This document shows, in pieces, positions 49,735-61,551 of a stretch of DNA of 64,000 bases; the stretch's first letter is position 1; every line of letters starts with the position of its first letter. The translations under genes were made by a program, and so were the position numbers. Source of the stretch: an uncultured Hyphomicrobiales bacterium (GTDB lineage Bacteria; Pseudomonadota; Alphaproteobacteria; Rhizobiales; Ancalomicrobiaceae); assembly GCA_903930435.1 (NCBI GenBank), contig CAIYYN010000073.1, forward strand, positions 1-64,000. The letters are read 5' to 3'. A model generated the notes under the pieces. It searched no databases and had not been told where the DNA came from. It saw only the letters and a program-made list of their open reading frames with translations.

Positions 49735-51330
49735 TCAGGCAGCCTCTTCCAAGCTTCCAGAGCCCTCACCAACAAGCGCGCCCGCCAGTTCCAGGAAGAG
49801 ATTTGCTGGCAGCGGGGGAGCAAAGATATACCCTTGCGCAGATGTGACGCCTTTTTCGCGCAAGCGCTGAATCTGGTCTTCACGCTCCACGCCTTCTGCC
49901 ACAATGCCCATGCCGAGCGAGTTGGCGAGTTCAATCAGCACGTCCACGATGGTCGATGCCCCGATATCGGCACCCATCGCATCAACGAACATCTTGTCGA
50001 TCTTGACGATATCGATACCGAGTTGTTGCAGGTACGCCAGACCACCGTGTCCCGTGCCCGTATCATCGAGCGCAACACGGCATCCCAATGAATGCAGTTC
50101 CGCAATAATCTTCCTTGCACGATCGATGTCGTTGAGCGGATATCGCTCGGTTACTTCAAAAACCAACTGCTCATAAGCAATCGGGCCGCCACCGAATATG
50201 GCTTCGATATCATCAATCACCTTGCGATCATCAAAATGTCCGGCAAACAGATTGATCGATAGCTTGAGGTTACGTTTCTTGGCGTATAGCCCGCCAAGAT
50301 CCTTGGCTGATTGGCGCATGATCGCGCGGGTCATCTCAAAGACATGCCCAGATGCCTCTGCGTATGGCATGAATGCGCCCGGCGACACGACAACGCCATC
50401 CGACTTGATCCAGCGCACCAATAGTTCGCACCCTTCGATCTGCCCGGTATCTATATTCATAACAGGTTGATAATACGGCACAAACTCGTTTCGGATCAAA
50501 CCCATGACAAATTCGTCATGGGTCGCCTGATCAGGACGCCAATTGAGCCAGACAGCAACGCCCACCAATAGAAAACCGATTGCCACAGAACTGACCGTCA
50601 AGGTCAGATCGAGGGAGTCAACAATGGCATAGGTGCTCGATGTATCCACACGCGTGACGACATTGACCGGGAAAATCTCCGACCGCGCATTGACGGACAG
50701 TCGCTCCCCATCATCAGCCGACTCAGCAAGGGCATGACCAGCCGAAAACCATTTCTTGCCGTCACCAACCGTCACTTCAACATAGCGTCTATCGCGGAAA
50801 AACTCCGGACCCGCATCGATATCCAGCGCACCAATCGAAATCTCGGCAATTATGCGGGCACCAGACGTGCTCTTCCAGCCAACGATTGCTGTTCCCTCTG
50901 GCAGATCTGAGGCTGCGTCTTTGTCCGACATCACAATGGTGACCTGACGCTCATCCAGGTTCACGGAAGACATCATCGAGCCCCGTCGAACCGACGTCGG
51001 CGGAATGAGACAACGGGCGAAGCCATTATCATCAACGAGTCCAACACGTCGAACAAATGCCGATCTGGACACAATTTCCGCCATGCCGACCTGGTCCGCC
51101 GGCGAACAGGTGTGGAACCCACCGCGGTCAATATCCCTGAGAACGCCCACGGCTTCGGACAGGACACGTTCAGCTCGCGTGAGATAGCGGTTTGAAATCG
51201 CTTCAAGTTCTGCTTTACCGGTCTTCAGGGCGTGCGCATGCAGCACAACTTTTCCCAGCACGTATGGCGCGACTGCGATGACGAGCGCAATCACGACAGA
51301 TATCAGCAGACCGTATGACCGTTTCTTCAC
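49735..51330 (-). CDS. CSS-motif cyclic-di-GMP phosphodiesterase (EAL domain)
   Basis: A 531-residue membrane protein. Two helices (about residues 8-29 and 238-262) bracket a periplasmic sensor with the CSS motif (FHTCSPADQVGM near residue 73, with a second Cys in ARCLIPP near residue 106), the redox-responsive domain of PdeC-type enzymes. The cytoplasmic EAL domain follows: YYQPVMNIDTGQIEGCELLVRW (the EAL motif reads ELL), INLFAGHF, FEVTERYPL, DDTGTGHGGLAYLQQLGIDIVKIDKMFV and AEGVEREDQ. The metal-binding Glu, Asn, Glu, Asp-Asp, Lys and Glu positions look intact, so phosphodiesterase activity toward c-di-GMP is expected. Monocistronic; separated from its neighbours by 120-180 bases. Confidence 0.9.
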   Translation of the reverse strand: MKKRSYGLLISVVIALVIAVAPYVLGKVVLHAHALKTGKAELEAISNRYLTRAERVLSEAVGVLRDIDRGGFHTCSPADQVGMAEIVSRSAFVRRVGLVDDNGFARCLIPPTSVRRGSMMSSVNLDERQVTIVMSDKDAASDLPEGTAIVGWKSTSGARIIAEISIGALDIDAGPEFFRDRRYVEVTVGDGKKWFSAGHALAESADDGERLSVNARSEIFPVNVVTRVDTSSTYAIVDSLDLTLTVSSVAIGFLLVGVAVWLNWRPDQATHDEFVMGLIRNEFVPYYQPVMNIDTGQIEGCELLVRWIKSDGVVVSPGAFMPYAEASGHVFEMTRAIMRQSAKDLGGLYAKKRNLKLSINLFAGHFDDRKVIDDIEAIFGGGPIAYEQLVFEVTERYPLNDIDRARKIIAELHSLGCRVALDDTGTGHGGLAYLQQLGIDIVKIDKMFVDAMGADIGASTIVDVLIELANSLGMGIVAEGVEREDQIQRLREKGVTSAQGYIFAPPLPANLFLELAGALVGEGSGSLEEAA

Positions 51331-51509
51331 AATCAGATCCAGTTTCTGAGCGCAAGCCGGGGGACTCAGCGAGTCCGCTCAGTCCACATGCGAGAAACAA
51401 TGGCAGACTTAAGGTAAACAACTCCTGAAGATCGCTACACGCGGCGCTATCAGTCGTAGGCTGTGAGCAAGAGCTTTAATCGCCATTGATATGGAGCCAA
51501 CCGTTGCGC

Positions 51510-52583
51510 TCAGATATCTTCGTAGTCGTGGATGCGGCCTTGCCAGTCGCGGACCCGATAATGCCGCTCGGAAACTTTTTCGACCCAGTCGGGCTCAATG
51601 GGAACCTTGCCAAAACCGCCGGGTATATCGAGGATGTAAGTTGGCTGAGCAAGGCCGGTCAGTTGCCCACGCAAATCCGCGACCAATCTCTTGCCGACGT
51701 CCAGCGGCACGCGGAAATGCGACGTGCCTTCCGCAAAATCGAGATGATGCAGATAATAGGGCTTAACCCGCAGGCGTACCAATGCCCTCATAAGATCGGT
51801 GAGAGTATCAACACGATCGTTGACGCCACGCAGCAGCACTGTTTGCGACACGAGCGGAAAGCCAGCATCCACGAGACGTGCAATCGCGTCTGAAGCTGCT
51901 GTTGTCAACTCAGAGACATGATTGACGTGCACCCCGATCCAGGTGGCGAACCGCCGACGCAGAATCCGGATCAAGTCAGGTGTTATCCGGTCTGGATCGA
52001 CTGTCGCGACACGGGTATGGAGCCGAACAACCGCAACATGGGGGATGGACTGGAGACCGTCGAAAATCTTCGCCAACCGGCGATCACTGAGCACGAACGG
52101 ATCGCCACCGGTCAGGATGACTTCAAAGATCTCGGGGTGGTCAGCGATATAGGCGAGAGCAACATCAAGTTCGGCATCGCTCAATTGCTCGGCACCGGAC
52201 CCAACCTTTTCGCGACGAAAGCAGAAACGGCAATAGACCTGGCACAAATGCGTCGGCTTCAGCAGGACCCGATCCGGATAACGATGTGTGATACCGCGCA
52301 CAGGCGAATGCGCATCATCACCAATCGGATCCTTCAACTCGTTGGCTTGAATGATCAATTCGCGTTCATCGGGTATAAACTGGCTGCGAATGGGTCCATC
52401 CGCCGTATCCCGCTCGATCAAAGCCGCGATTTCTGGCGTTATCCGCAACTGAAACCGGTCCACGACCGGCTGCAACGCCTCACCAGCGTCCACGGTCACT
52501 AACCCTTGCGAAACCAGGTCCTCAACGCGCGTGATTGGACGCAGTGTGGGTGATGTCGGGGCAATCGCCAGACCGTGCTTCAT
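51510..52583 (-). CDS. Lysine-2,3-aminomutase-like radical SAM protein (EpmB/KamA type)
   Basis: A 357-residue radical SAM enzyme. The Fe-S ligands are Cys114, Cys118 and Cys121 in LCQVYCRFCF, and a PLP-lysine motif PGGFGKVPIEPDW appears near the C-terminus. The length matches EpmB, which converts (S)-alpha-lysine to (R)-beta-lysine for post-translational modification of elongation factor P, more than free-lysine LAM. The EF-P gene and the EpmA ligase are not in this window. The start lies two bases after the ppx stop, so it is translationally coupled to the polyphosphate genes; AGGTGG is the only ribosome site and lies 14 bases upstream. Weaker alternatives are free lysine mutase or another radical SAM role. 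Confidence 0.85.
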   Translation of the reverse strand: MKHGLAIAPTSPTLRPITRVEDLVSQGLVTVDAGEALQPVVDRFQLRITPEIAALIERDTADGPIRSQFIPDERELIIQANELKDPIGDDAHSPVRGITHRYPDRVLLKPTHLCQVYCRFCFRREKVGSGAEQLSDAELDVALAYIADHPEIFEVILTGGDPFVLSDRRLAKIFDGLQSIPHVAVVRLHTRVATVDPDRITPDLIRILRRRFATWIGVHVNHVSELTTAASDAIARLVDAGFPLVSQTVLLRGVNDRVDTLTDLMRALVRLRVKPYYLHHLDFAEGTSHFRVPLDVGKRLVADLRGQLTGLAQPTYILDIPGGFGKVPIEPDWVEKVSERHYRVRDWQGRIHDYEDI

Positions 52584-52585
52584 GT

Positions 52586-54157
52586 TTAATCCGAAATTTC
52601 CACCTGTCCGTCGAACCCGCCCAGTCGCGCCAGCTGTTTCAGGCGACGACGAACGACCTCGCCATCAAGGCTGCCAAGTGCCGACGGCAGTTGCAGGACA
52701 AGTGTATCAGATTTCAGAACGATGCGCGTTTGTGGCAGAATGCCTGCCATACCAGCGGACAGGATGAACGCGACCCGGAAGGCCGCACCAATGATCCGCG
52801 CCCTCTCCCGCAATCTGACCGGAGCCAACTCGCTTAAACGCGGTGAAAGTGCGTCGTCGATGAGACCCATGTGGCGATAGAAAATCGTCAGTGCCAGAAA
52901 GGCCCGACCGGGATGATCGACGCCGACAAAGGCGCCGTTTGCAACCAGATTGAGGCTCTGTTCGCCCCGATAATCCGGATGGGTGCGCCAGCCGTTATCA
53001 GCCAGCAGGCAGACAGCTATCCGCAGCCGCAAATCCTCAGGGGTCTCGTCGACGCCGAGCGCGTCAAGGACGGCTTTGGTCCAGGGAACAAGTTCTCGTG
53101 CATGAACCGGTGATCTGGATCGGAGAACCGCCAGCTCTTCTGCCGCCGCGATCAACGGATCACGCGCCTTTTCTGTCTCGCTGAGGAGATCGTACAAATG
53201 CCCTTCGCGGAGGCCGAGAGCGGACATGACGATTTCTTTCGGCTTTCCAATCCGAATGATTTGTCCCAGCACCACGGCACCATAGCTGAGAAGATCGCGA
53301 CGCTGTTTCGACACGACTTCGATGCGATCAACGGTGTCGATATTGCTGCGGGCGATCAAGCGGCAGAACTCAAGCGCATCATTGGCCGAAATCGCATAGT
53401 TCTGCATGACATGAAGCGGATAGCCGGTCTGGAACATGTGCAGTCGCGCAAGCGAACGCCAGGTTCCGCCAACGGCATAGAAACTTCGACCGGTCACAAT
53501 CGGCAATTTGTCCGATCGCTCAAGAATGTCGCCTGCAATTTTTTCAGCCTTGCGCAAAGAACCGTCGGCCAGTTCCGACAGCTTTATCCCGCCAAGCCCG
53601 TAAGTTCGGCCCTCTCCGACACGAGACCCAACGACCTCGACAAGTTCAAGGCTACCTCCGCCGAGATCGCCTACAAGACCATCGGGGGCATGAACACCGG
53701 CAATGATGCCGAGCGCGGCCATTCTTGCTTCTTCAGATCCCGAAAGCACCTGAACCGGAACACGGCAGATCCGCTCAAGTTCGGAAATGAAATCGGACCC
53801 GTTAGACGCCTCACGGACAGCGGCGGTGGCCAGGATATGAAACTCGATGACCGACCATTGATCCGAGAGCTGGCGAAAACGTTTGGCAGCCGATAACGCA
53901 ACCTCGACTGAGGCCTCGTTGAGACGACCCGTCTTGCCGACGCCCTTGCCGAGCCCGGCCAGTATCTTTTCATTGAAGAGCACCGTCGGCGCGCGGCATT
54001 GCCGTTCATAGATGACAAGCCGCACGGAATTCGACCCGATATCAACAACCGCAATCGGTCCATCACCAGACAGCCGTCCAGGTGCGTCGATCATGGCGCG
54101 ATCGTGAAGGGTGATGCGGAGCGACTCAGGCAAATGCTTATTCGAAAGTTCAGTCAC
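52586..54157 (-). CDS. ppx: Exopolyphosphatase (Ppx/GppA family)
   Basis: A 523-residue exopolyphosphatase/guanosine-pentaphosphatase of the ASKHA ATPase-like fold. The phosphate 1 motif is [16 protein letters not shown] near residue 35; [15 protein letters not shown] near residue 138; the phosphate 2 loop [14 protein letters not shown] near residue 158; and [17 protein letters not shown] [12 protein letters not shown] follow. The C-terminal part is all-helical and HD-like, as in Ppx. It shortens polyphosphate from the ends and can remove phosphate from pppGpp. It starts at a GTG that overlaps the end of ppk by eight bases (54150-54157), so ppk and ppx are coupled, which is the standard order. 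Confidence 0.92.
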   Translation of the reverse strand: MTELSNKHLPESLRITLHDRAMIDAPGRLSGDGPIAVVDIGSNSVRLVIYERQCRAPTVLFNEKILAGLGKGVGKTGRLNEASVEVALSAAKRFRQLSDQWSVIEFHILATAAVREASNGSDFISELERICRVPVQVLSGSEEARMAALGIIAGVHAPDGLVGDLGGGSLELVEVVGSRVGEGRTYGLGGIKLSELADGSLRKAEKIAGDILERSDKLPIVTGRSFYAVGGTWRSLARLHMFQTGYPLHVMQNYAISANDALEFCRLIARSNIDTVDRIEVVSKQRRDLLSYGAVVLGQIIRIGKPKEIVMSALGLREGHLYDLLSETEKARDPLIAAAEELAVLRSRSPVHARELVPWTKAVLDALGVDETPEDLRLRIAVCLLADNGWRTHPDYRGEQSLNLVANGAFVGVDHPGRAFLALTIFYRHMGLIDDALSPRLSELAPVRLRERARIIGAAFRVAFILSAGMAGILPQTRIVLKSDTLVLQLPSALGSLDGEVVRRRLKQLARLGGFDGQVEISD

Positions 54158-56396
54158 GCGAGGCCTTATGGGCGATGGTCCGGGGCGAATCCGACTTCAA
54201 CGATTTGCCGCGCCCGGACAAGGATGGATTTGTCATGAAGTACTTGTGAGCATTGAACGGCTCTTCGCCCGGCGCCAGTCGGACACGCTCGTGACTACCG
54301 TCCCGGAGCAGCCGCCAGCTTTGCTCATTGTCCTTCAGATTGGCAACCATTATCTGGTCGAGCACCTGTTCATGCACAGTTGCGTTGGTTACCGGAGCAA
54401 GAGCCTCGACGCGACGATCAAGGTTCCGAGGCATCATGTCGGCGGAGCCGATATAGACCTTGGCCTGCGGTGAGGGAAGTCCATGTCCGTTGCCGAAACA
54501 GAAAATACGACTGTGCTCAAGGAAACGCCCAACAATCGACTTCGCTCGAATGTTTTCGGATAGGCCCGGCACACCCGGTCGCAGACAGCAGATACCGCGA
54601 ATGATGAGGTCAATCTGAACGCCAGCCTGGCCGGCCTCATACAGTTTGTCGATGATGCCGGCATCTACCAGGCTATTCATCTTGAACCAGATCTGCGCGG
54701 GCCGACCAGCCTTTGCATGACCAATTTCAGCGTCGATGAGTTCGACGATCTTCGATCTTAGGGTCAGCGGCGAGATCGCCATTTTCTCGAGCTTTTGTGG
54801 CTCGGCGTATCCCGTAATAAAATTGAAGATCCGGGCAACATCGCGCCCGATGATCGCATCCGACGTGAACAACGACAAATCGGTATAGATGCGAGCCGTA
54901 ATCGGGTGGTAGTTGCCGGTGCCGATATGGCAATACGTGGCCAGTTCACCCTGCTCACGACGGACGACGAGCGATAACTTTGAGTGTGTCTTCAATTCGA
55001 CAAAGCCAAAAACGACTTGCGCTCCTGCTCGTTCCAGATCGCGCGCCCAACGAATATTGGCTTCCTCATCGAACCGGGCCTTCAGCTCAACCACCGCAGT
55101 GACGGATTTGCCCGCTTCAGCCGCTTCGGCGAGCGCCTTGACGATCGGACTGTTCTTCGACGTGCGGTAAAGCGTCTGCTTGATCGCGACAACATCCGGG
55201 TCGTGTGCCGCCTGATTGAGGAATTGGACAACCGTATCAAAGGTTTCATAGGGGTGGTGAACGATGAGTTCCTTGCGCTTGACGGCAGCAAAGACATCGC
55301 CACCAAACTCGCGGATGCGTTCCGGGAAGCGCGGTGTGTAAGGTTCGAACTTCAGTTCAGGCCGATCAACACCAACGAGCAGCGATGTTTCGTTCAGGGC
55401 CAGAACACCCTCAGCAAGGAAAACGCCGTCTGGATCCACATGCAGGGCTGACGCCACGAACCGCCGAAGCCGTTCAGGTGTCGATGCCTCGATTTCCAGC
55501 CGAATGACATCGCCGCGACGGCGACGCTTCAACATCGACTCGAAGACCCGGACCAGATCTTCGGCTTCTTCCTCGATTTCAATATCCGTATCGCGAATGA
55601 CGCGGAACGCACCCTTTGCAACGACTGTATAACCGGGAAACAGACCAATGATATTGGCGCTGATCAGATTTTCGAGACTGATGAAGCGCTTGGCCCCGGG
55701 ATGCGCATCATCTGGCGGCAGCTCAATAAACCGATTGAGCGACGATGGAATACGAATGAGCGCGGTCATCGATGAACTTGCGACCTGCCCGCTCGTCCCG
55801 TGATTGACGTGAGCATGGGAGTCGTGATGGCCCGTGCGATGCAATTCCAGGATCAACGAAAAGCCGAGATTCGGAATAAACGGGAAGGGATGAGCAGGAT
55901 CGCATGCGAGGGGGGTCAGCACAGGGAAGACCTGAGCCAGGAAAAACTGCTCAACCCACCTGGATTCCGTTGCTGTCAATTCATCGGCCTCAACAATCGT
56001 CAGGCCGTAATCGACGAGTTCGAGCTTGAGACTGTTCCAGAGCCGTTGCTGTTCAGCGGTCAGTTGGTCGACGCTCTCGAAAATCTTGACCAACTGCTCC
56101 GAAGGAGTGAGGCCATCATCTGAACGCGTCTGGATATCCGCGTGCTTCTGGCCAATCAGGCCGGAGACACGCACCATGAAAAATTCATCCAGGTTATTCG
56201 CCGAGATCGACAGGAATCTCAGGCGCTCAAGGATCGGGTGGTTCGGATTGGCGGACTCCTCGAGAACCCGATGATTGAAGCTCAACCACGACAGTTCGCG
56301 ATTGGTGAACCGGGATGGATCACGCGGAAGGTCAACATCGCCCTGATCAGCAAAGGGCTGTTCCTGCTCGGTCGACGCGTTTGCAGCCAAATCCAT
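54150..56396 (-). CDS. ppk: Polyphosphate kinase 1
   Basis: A 748-residue polyphosphate kinase that polymerises the gamma phosphate of ATP into polyphosphate. Start at 56396 ([14 protein letters not shown]) follows GGAGGCG; the frame opens at 56414. Domains in order: the N-terminal helical domain ([48 protein letters not shown]), head domain, and the two catalytic lobes. The autophosphorylated His is in [13 protein letters not shown] near residue 470, and [20 protein letters not shown], then FCFGNGHG and [16 protein letters not shown] are the later catalytic motifs. The gene lies 65 bases after hdaA and overlaps ppx. Confidence 0.95.
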   Translation of the reverse strand: MDLAANASTEQEQPFADQGDVDLPRDPSRFTNRELSWLSFNHRVLEESANPNHPILERLRFLSISANNLDEFFMVRVSGLIGQKHADIQTRSDDGLTPSEQLVKIFESVDQLTAEQQRLWNSLKLELVDYGLTIVEADELTATESRWVEQFFLAQVFPVLTPLACDPAHPFPFIPNLGFSLILELHRTGHHDSHAHVNHGTSGQVASSSMTALIRIPSSLNRFIELPPDDAHPGAKRFISLENLISANIIGLFPGYTVVAKGAFRVIRDTDIEIEEEAEDLVRVFESMLKRRRRGDVIRLEIEASTPERLRRFVASALHVDPDGVFLAEGVLALNETSLLVGVDRPELKFEPYTPRFPERIREFGGDVFAAVKRKELIVHHPYETFDTVVQFLNQAAHDPDVVAIKQTLYRTSKNSPIVKALAEAAEAGKSVTAVVELKARFDEEANIRWARDLERAGAQVVFGFVELKTHSKLSLVVRREQGELATYCHIGTGNYHPITARIYTDLSLFTSDAIIGRDVARIFNFITGYAEPQKLEKMAISPLTLRSKIVELIDAEIGHAKAGRPAQIWFKMNSLVDAGIIDKLYEAGQAGVQIDLIIRGICCLRPGVPGLSENIRAKSIVGRFLEHSRIFCFGNGHGLPSPQAKVYIGSADMMPRNLDRRVEALAPVTNATVHEQVLDQIMVANLKDNEQSWRLLRDGSHERVRLAPGEEPFNAHKYFMTNPSLSGRGKSLKSDSPRTIAHKASRD

Positions 56397-56461
56397 TGTC
56401 GCCTCCCAACTCACTCATGTTTCACCAGACCCGGACCCTATCGGGCGATGATGACGGTTTT

Positions 56462-57196
56462 TCATTCATTCGTCGATTCATCTGGGCCACCCGAGTCTTC
56501 AAGACCCGGCAAACTTGGCTGCAGCATCGAGTCCGTTAGAAACTCCGCTGCAAGAGCCCGTGTGATACCTGACTTTCGCGACATCGCTGCGGCATCGAGT
56601 TGCCGTGATAGATGATAGGCAGCTGCATGAGACCGTTCCATGCGCGCGATACAATATTTCAGCACAGACGGATCGACCACGGTCTGCCGATCTGCAAAAT
56701 GCTTCGCCAGAATCGCCTCGAGAAGGGAATCCTCGGGCGCCCTGATGATCACGGGCGTCGCAGCACGCAAGCGTGATGCTAGATCCGCGAGTTTCAGGCC
56801 CCAATCCACTGGCAAGCTGCGCGATGTCATGAGGAGCCAGCTTTCGGCACTCTGGGTTGCATTAATCAGATGAAACAGGCCTGCCTCGTCGATGCCTTTC
56901 GCGACATCTTCAAGCACAACCATCGAATTTCTGGACCCATCCTCAACGGCTGCAGCAATCACGTGCAAATCTGATATTGCCGCATCAAAGACGTCAAAAG
57001 GCGTAACGCCTGAAAAGAGCGACACGATATGCGATTTTCCGCTCGCTTCAGGGCCGACGAGCAACATGACCCTTGATGGCCACTCGGGCCAGCGATCAAC
57101 AAGATCCAAGGCAGCTCGATTGGATGGCGCAATCTGGAAGTCCTCGCGACCATACCGCGCATTTGGACTGAAGCTGAGCGTCAACTGCCTCGTCAA
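56462..57196 (-). CDS. hdaA: DnaA-regulatory protein HdaA
   Basis: A 244-residue AAA+ protein, the alphaproteobacterial Hda, which with the loaded beta clamp triggers ATP hydrolysis on DnaA and so prevents extra rounds of replication initiation. The N-terminus Q4-L-T-L-S-F9 is a clamp-binding motif. The P-loop is [13 protein letters not shown] near residue 45, Walker B-like region [22 protein letters not shown] near residue 90, sensor [15 protein letters not shown] and the arginine-finger region [14 protein letters not shown]. It lacks a DNA-binding domain IV, unlike DnaA. It is divergent from purM and leads the ppk-ppx-kamA unit, an arrangement conserved in rhizobia. Confidence 0.9.
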   Translation of the reverse strand: MTRQLTLSFSPNARYGREDFQIAPSNRAALDLVDRWPEWPSRVMLLVGPEASGKSHIVSLFSGVTPFDVFDAAISDLHVIAAAVEDGSRNSMVVLEDVAKGIDEAGLFHLINATQSAESWLLMTSRSLPVDWGLKLADLASRLRAATPVIIRAPEDSLLEAILAKHFADRQTVVDPSVLKYCIARMERSHAAAYHLSRQLDAAAMSRKSGITRALAAEFLTDSMLQPSLPGLEDSGGPDESTNE

Positions 57197-57394
57197 ACCG
57201 GTTCCGCTCCAGATGCAAACGTAGGTCTATCGGCCCGCGAGCCCTCGACGGTGCCGCCGAGGCTATGGTCCGCACTTCGGCCACAGATAGTCATTCCCCA
57301 TTCTCCTGGTCAATGGGTACCGTCGTTGACCTGTTGCAATTCGTTGCATCATAAGCCAAACCGGAAGCTTGAAGCTCGATGTGAGAGGAATTCC

Positions 57395-58465
57395 ATGGCT
57401 GACGCGCCAAACCAATGGACCTATGCCGATGCAGGCGTCGATATCGACGCCGGGAATGAGCTCGTGCGCCGGATAAAGCCCGCCGTCCGCTCCACCGCCC
57501 GGATCGGCGCTGATGCCGAAATCGGCGGATTTGGCGGATTATTCGACCTCGCAGCTTGCAAATACAAGGACCCGGTCCTCGTAGCCGCAAACGATGGCGT
57601 CGGAACAAAGCTGAAGCTGGCCATCGACGCAGGTATTCACTCCACCGTTGGCATTGACCTCGTCGCAATGTCAGTGAATGATCTGATCGTTCAAGGGGCC
57701 GAACCCCTTTTCTTTCTCGATTATTTCGCCTGCGGCAAGTTGAGCGTCGAGACTGCTGCCAGTGTTGTCGAGGGCATCGCAGCGGGTTGCCGCATGGCAG
57801 GGGCTGCCCTCATCGGCGGCGAAACCGCCGAGATGCCGGGTATGTATGCGGACGGGGACTATGATTTGGCAGGCTTCGCGGTCGGCGCCGTCGAGCGTGA
57901 CCAGATCCTGCCCAAACCAACCATTCAGGCCGGTGACATCATTCTCGGACTTGGATCATCCGGAGTCCATTCAAACGGGTATTCGCTGGTTCGAAAACTC
58001 ATTGCAGTCAGCGGGCTTGAGCTAACCGCTCCAGCCCCCTTCGCGCCGCATATGTCTCTCGCCGAAGCCTTGCTCACGCCGACGCGGATTTATGTGAAGC
58101 AGGTGCTCGCCGCTATCCGGGAGACAGGTGCGATCAAGGGCTTGGCGCATATTACGGGCGGCGGCTTCTGGGAAAACATTCCCCGCGTCCTGCCAGACAA
58201 TCTGGCAGCCAGGATCGATCTGAAGCAAATTCCGGTTTCCGGCGTGTTCAAATGGCTCGCAAAGGTCGGGGGCATCTCCGCGCATGAGATGCTGCGCACG
58301 TTCAATTGCGGAATTGGCATGATTGTCGTCGTCTCACCCGACATGGCTGTCGAAGTGGCAGCCAGCCTTACGGCCCAAGGCGAAGCCGTCTCCCGCCTGG
58401 GCGTGATTGAAGCCAGCTCAGGTCCATCACACGTCATCGGTGATGGCGAGCTCGATCTCGGATGA
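57395..58465 (+). CDS. purM: Phosphoribosylformylglycinamidine cyclo-ligase
   Basis: A 356-residue AIR synthetase, fifth step of purine synthesis, which closes the imidazole ring using ATP. The start at 57395 ([24 protein letters not shown]) has a GAGAGGAA ribosome site; upstream in-frame codons lack similarity. Motifs: [12 protein letters not shown] near residue 9, [16 protein letters not shown] near residue 61, [25 protein letters not shown] near residue 91, [29 protein letters not shown] near residue 133, and [19 protein letters not shown] near residue 250. It overlaps purN by four bases (ATGA). No PurR-type or guanidine/purine riboswitch is evident upstream. Confidence 0.96.
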   Translation: MADAPNQWTYADAGVDIDAGNELVRRIKPAVRSTARIGADAEIGGFGGLFDLAACKYKDPVLVAANDGVGTKLKLAIDAGIHSTVGIDLVAMSVNDLIVQGAEPLFFLDYFACGKLSVETAASVVEGIAAGCRMAGAALIGGETAEMPGMYADGDYDLAGFAVGAVERDQILPKPTIQAGDIILGLGSSGVHSNGYSLVRKLIAVSGLELTAPAPFAPHMSLAEALLTPTRIYVKQVLAAIRETGAIKGLAHITGGGFWENIPRVLPDNLAARIDLKQIPVSGVFKWLAKVGGISAHEMLRTFNCGIGMIVVVSPDMAVEVAASLTAQGEAVSRLGVIEASSGPSHVIGDGELDLG

Positions 58466-59148
58466 GCGCGGCGGTGTTGAAGCCAACCAAACGCCGTGTC
58501 GGCATCCTGATTTCAGGCGGAGGCTCAAACATGGCCGCCCTGATCCAGGCGGCAAGGGATGACGACTATCCGGCAGACATCGTTCTGGTCATTGCGAACA
58601 AGGAAAACGCTGGCGGGATCGAAAAGGCGCGCGTTGCAGGAATTCCGACAGCCGTGATTGACCACCGGCAGTTTGGGACGCGGGAAGATTTTGATCGGGC
58701 TGTCCACGCCGCAATGACCGCTGCCGGTGTGGAGATCATCTGCATGGCCGGCTTCATGCGGATCGTGTCGCCATGGTTTGCGACCGAATGGTCAGACCGA
58801 TTGCTCAACATCCACCCTGCACTGCTGCCCTCATATACCGGGCTGCATACCCACGCTCGTGCATTGAAGGATGGCGTCAAGATCCATGGCTGCACCGTTC
58901 ATTTTGTCCGACCTGAGTTGGACGTCGGTCCAATCATCGTTCAGGCAGCAGTCCCGGTCTTCCCGGAAGATGACGAACAGAGCCTCGCCGCGCGGGTTTT
59001 GGCGCAAGAGCATCGCATCTATCCTGCTGCCCTCGCATGGGTCGCGTCAGGCCAGACAACAATTCAAATGGGCCGCGACGGGGGTGAACAGGTACATATC
59101 TCCAACGTCACCACTGCATCGGCAGTGATGACGGTACCTGCAATCTGA
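58462..59148 (+). CDS. purN: Phosphoribosylglycinamide formyltransferase
   Basis: A 228-residue GAR transformylase, which adds a formyl group from 10-formyl-tetrahydrofolate in purine synthesis. [20 protein letters not shown] near residue 13 is the N-terminal phosphate loop, [14 protein letters not shown] near residue 93 precedes the catalytic loop [36 protein letters not shown] (Asn and His of the active site), and [14 protein letters not shown] carries the Asp. It overlaps purM by ATGA and converges on the chemoreceptor gene after six bases. The purM-purN order is standard for the group. Confidence 0.96.
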   Translation: MSAAVLKPTKRRVGILISGGGSNMAALIQAARDDDYPADIVLVIANKENAGGIEKARVAGIPTAVIDHRQFGTREDFDRAVHAAMTAAGVEIICMAGFMRIVSPWFATEWSDRLLNIHPALLPSYTGLHTHARALKDGVKIHGCTVHFVRPELDVGPIIVQAAVPVFPEDDEQSLAARVLAQEHRIYPAALAWVASGQTTIQMGRDGGEQVHISNVTTASAVMTVPAI

Positions 59149-59154
59149 CTATTT

Positions 59155-61152
59155 TCAGGCAGCACGAAGTTGCTGAATGAAGGCGTCGACTTCGGTTCTC
59201 AGCCAGGTCGCCTGATTACCAAGCTCACGGGCAGCTTCCGCGGACATTTGAGCCGCGTGATCGGTTTCCGAGGCCGCGTTGCCGAAATTGGCAATTGCCC
59301 TCGTCAATTCGCCTGCCTGCTGATCAGCCTGATTAATATCGGCGCTGATTACCCCCACATCATGGAACTGCCGCTCCATCGACTGCGAGGCTTCACGAGC
59401 GATTCCGCCGAGAGTCCCAATGGTTGTCGTGATTTCTTCAATCGCTTCCACAGCTGCCAGTGTCGCTGTCTGGATGTCGGTAATCTGGCTGGAAATATCT
59501 TCGGTGGCTCGACCAGTCTGTGACGCGAGGCTTTTGACCTCTGAAGCCACGACAGCAAATCCACGTCCGGCCTCACCTGCCCGTGCCGCTTCAATCGTGG
59601 CATTCAAAGCCAGAAGATTTGTTTGCTCGGCAATTTCCCGGATCAACTTCACGACTTCGCCAATACGGCTTGCAGCCGAGGCGAGGCGATCAACGGTCAC
59701 GCGTGTCGCGCCAGCGCGCGATTCTGCGTCGGTTGAAACAGTCGCTGCACGCGACATCCTGTCCGCGATTTCGCGTGCATGCGCTGACATGACATTGGTG
59801 CTGGAAGCGACCGACCTGACACGTGATCCCGACGATTCTGCGAAATGGGCAGCTTTCCGACCTTCAGTGGCACTCACTTCGGCGATGCGTGCCAGCGAAC
59901 TTGCGTTGGATTCAACCTGTACGGAAGCCGACGCTACGGTCGTGACCACTTCCAAAACGCGCGCCTCGAATTCGGCGGCCAGCTTGAACATCGTCTCGCG
60001 GCGCTGTTCGATCATTTTACGTTCGGTGTGGAGACGAGCCTCACTCATCCCATCCATCTCGATCAGACAGTCACGGAATATCGCAACAGCCTTCGAAATT
60101 TGTCCAAGCTCATTTTTATCATCAGCAAACGGAATCTCGCTCTCGTGATCCCCAGCCGCGAGGTCCTTCATACGCTTGGTGAGCCGCGCGACACCGCCGA
60201 CGATCGACCTCGCAATGAAGACCACCATGATCAGCGACACGGCCAGCACACCGGCGACAATCCCGAGGCGACCCCAGAGCTTGCTGCTGAAGTTGCTGAT
60301 ACGCAGTTCAAGCAACCGCTTGAGTTCAACCGACCAGACGTCCCACAATGAATTTGCCTGTTGCTGCAGCGCCTGATGCCGTCCTTCAAGGGCACCAAGT
60401 CCCTTGAAGCTGCCTGCACTCGCGATCAAATCCGAGATGCGTGTTGCTTCTGCTTTCAGATCACTCGCCAATGTATGAATTGTCTGGCGACCAGGCTCGA
60501 CGGAGACCTTCAGTGTTCCATCGGGGGATCCAGCGATCGCATTGGTCAGCGACCCGTCGATTGCGTCGATCGCTGCCGAGAACCGGCCGATCGCCATCAA
60601 AAGCGCTGCACGATCCTCAAAGTTAGGCTTGGCCACGCCATCCAGCGCACCGGCAGCATCAAATACGGCGCGGGCGCTATCGGCCAATTCGGGCAGTTTC
60701 ACAGTCGTGGCGTCCATCATGTAGAAGCTGTCGAGATCCGGATCGAGCGTCAGGTTCGACCCATCATCGATCTTCCCGATCAGCGCGATCAAGGCAGACC
60801 TGACCGCATCACCATTGCCTGACTTGCCCGTTTCAGCATCGACGGCATCGTGAGCCGATTTGGTCTTCATGTCCTCGTCAAACTTTTTGCCAGCCGCACC
60901 TAATTGTGTCGCATGCGCGGCAACAATGGTGCCGGCTTGCGCTGGATCTTTCCAGGTTTCCGCCAACATCGGCCAGACTGACCTGACATAGCTGACCCCA
61001 TCGACTTCCTTTGTCGCGAAACCGATATCGGTTGTAGATTGAGCGTAAAATAGCTCGCCAAGCACGCCAATCGGGATCAGAAACAGAACCGAAACGACTG
61101 CCAGCTTGACCGGGAGAGAAAACAACCCGACGACCGATGATTTGAACTGCAT
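59155..61152 (-). CDS. Methyl-accepting chemotaxis protein
   Basis: A 665-residue chemoreceptor. The N-terminal signal anchor ([23 protein letters not shown]) and a second helix near residue 310 ([22 protein letters not shown]) bound a largely helical periplasmic sensor of about 270 residues. A HAMP domain ([28 protein letters not shown]) leads into a cytoplasmic coiled coil whose hairpin tip reads [38 protein letters not shown], which binds CheA and CheW. No PAS or ligand-binding motif is recognisable, so the ligand is unknown. Start 61152 (MQFKSSVVG) is preferred; 61176 adds eight residues. No CheY/CheA genes are nearby. Stands alone, with its promoter in an AT-rich region. Confidence 0.9.
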   Translation of the reverse strand: MQFKSSVVGLFSLPVKLAVVSVLFLIPIGVLGELFYAQSTTDIGFATKEVDGVSYVRSVWPMLAETWKDPAQAGTIVAAHATQLGAAGKKFDEDMKTKSAHDAVDAETGKSGNGDAVRSALIALIGKIDDGSNLTLDPDLDSFYMMDATTVKLPELADSARAVFDAAGALDGVAKPNFEDRAALLMAIGRFSAAIDAIDGSLTNAIAGSPDGTLKVSVEPGRQTIHTLASDLKAEATRISDLIASAGSFKGLGALEGRHQALQQQANSLWDVWSVELKRLLELRISNFSSKLWGRLGIVAGVLAVSLIMVVFIARSIVGGVARLTKRMKDLAAGDHESEIPFADDKNELGQISKAVAIFRDCLIEMDGMSEARLHTERKMIEQRRETMFKLAAEFEARVLEVVTTVASASVQVESNASSLARIAEVSATEGRKAAHFAESSGSRVRSVASSTNVMSAHAREIADRMSRAATVSTDAESRAGATRVTVDRLASAASRIGEVVKLIREIAEQTNLLALNATIEAARAGEAGRGFAVVASEVKSLASQTGRATEDISSQITDIQTATLAAVEAIEEITTTIGTLGGIAREASQSMERQFHDVGVISADINQADQQAGELTRAIANFGNAASETDHAAQMSAEAARELGNQATWLRTEVDAFIQQLRAA

Positions 61153-61551
61153 CCTAAGCCCGCCTTGCATGACCAATTTATTTGAGATTGAAATATGAAA
61201 TTCACATCATTAATTCTCAGTAAAAATATGCAATATTTCTTCTGAATTGCCGATAAAACAACAAGCCATTATTGGTCTTACTTTAAAATGCGACCTTTAC
61301 CGTGCCATAAAATAAGATTTGTCCGACGAATAGAAAGAAAAAGCTGTCACAAAATAAGCATTAGCCTATATTTTGAGCAATTATCTCTTTCAGGTTGAAA
61401 ATCCTAAATTTTCAACATTTAGTCATTATACGAAATAACTATAGTGACCGGCCACAATTCGAGAGCCAGTTATCAGTCACCAAAGCAATCCGTCTCCGTG
61501 TCATCAGAACCGGGTCAATACGTGTGTCGCGCGCTCCAACCCGTTTGAGCC
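61153..61551. other. AT-rich upstream region of the chemoreceptor
   Basis: 399 bases with no supported gene. The part from about 61190 to 61460 is noticeably AT-rich compared with the genes around it and holds the chemoreceptor promoter. No hairpin, RNA or operator was recognised. It also separates the chemoreceptor from the AroE-like gene, whose stop is at 61552, so read-through from the minus-strand catabolic cluster is possible. Confidence 0.5.
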
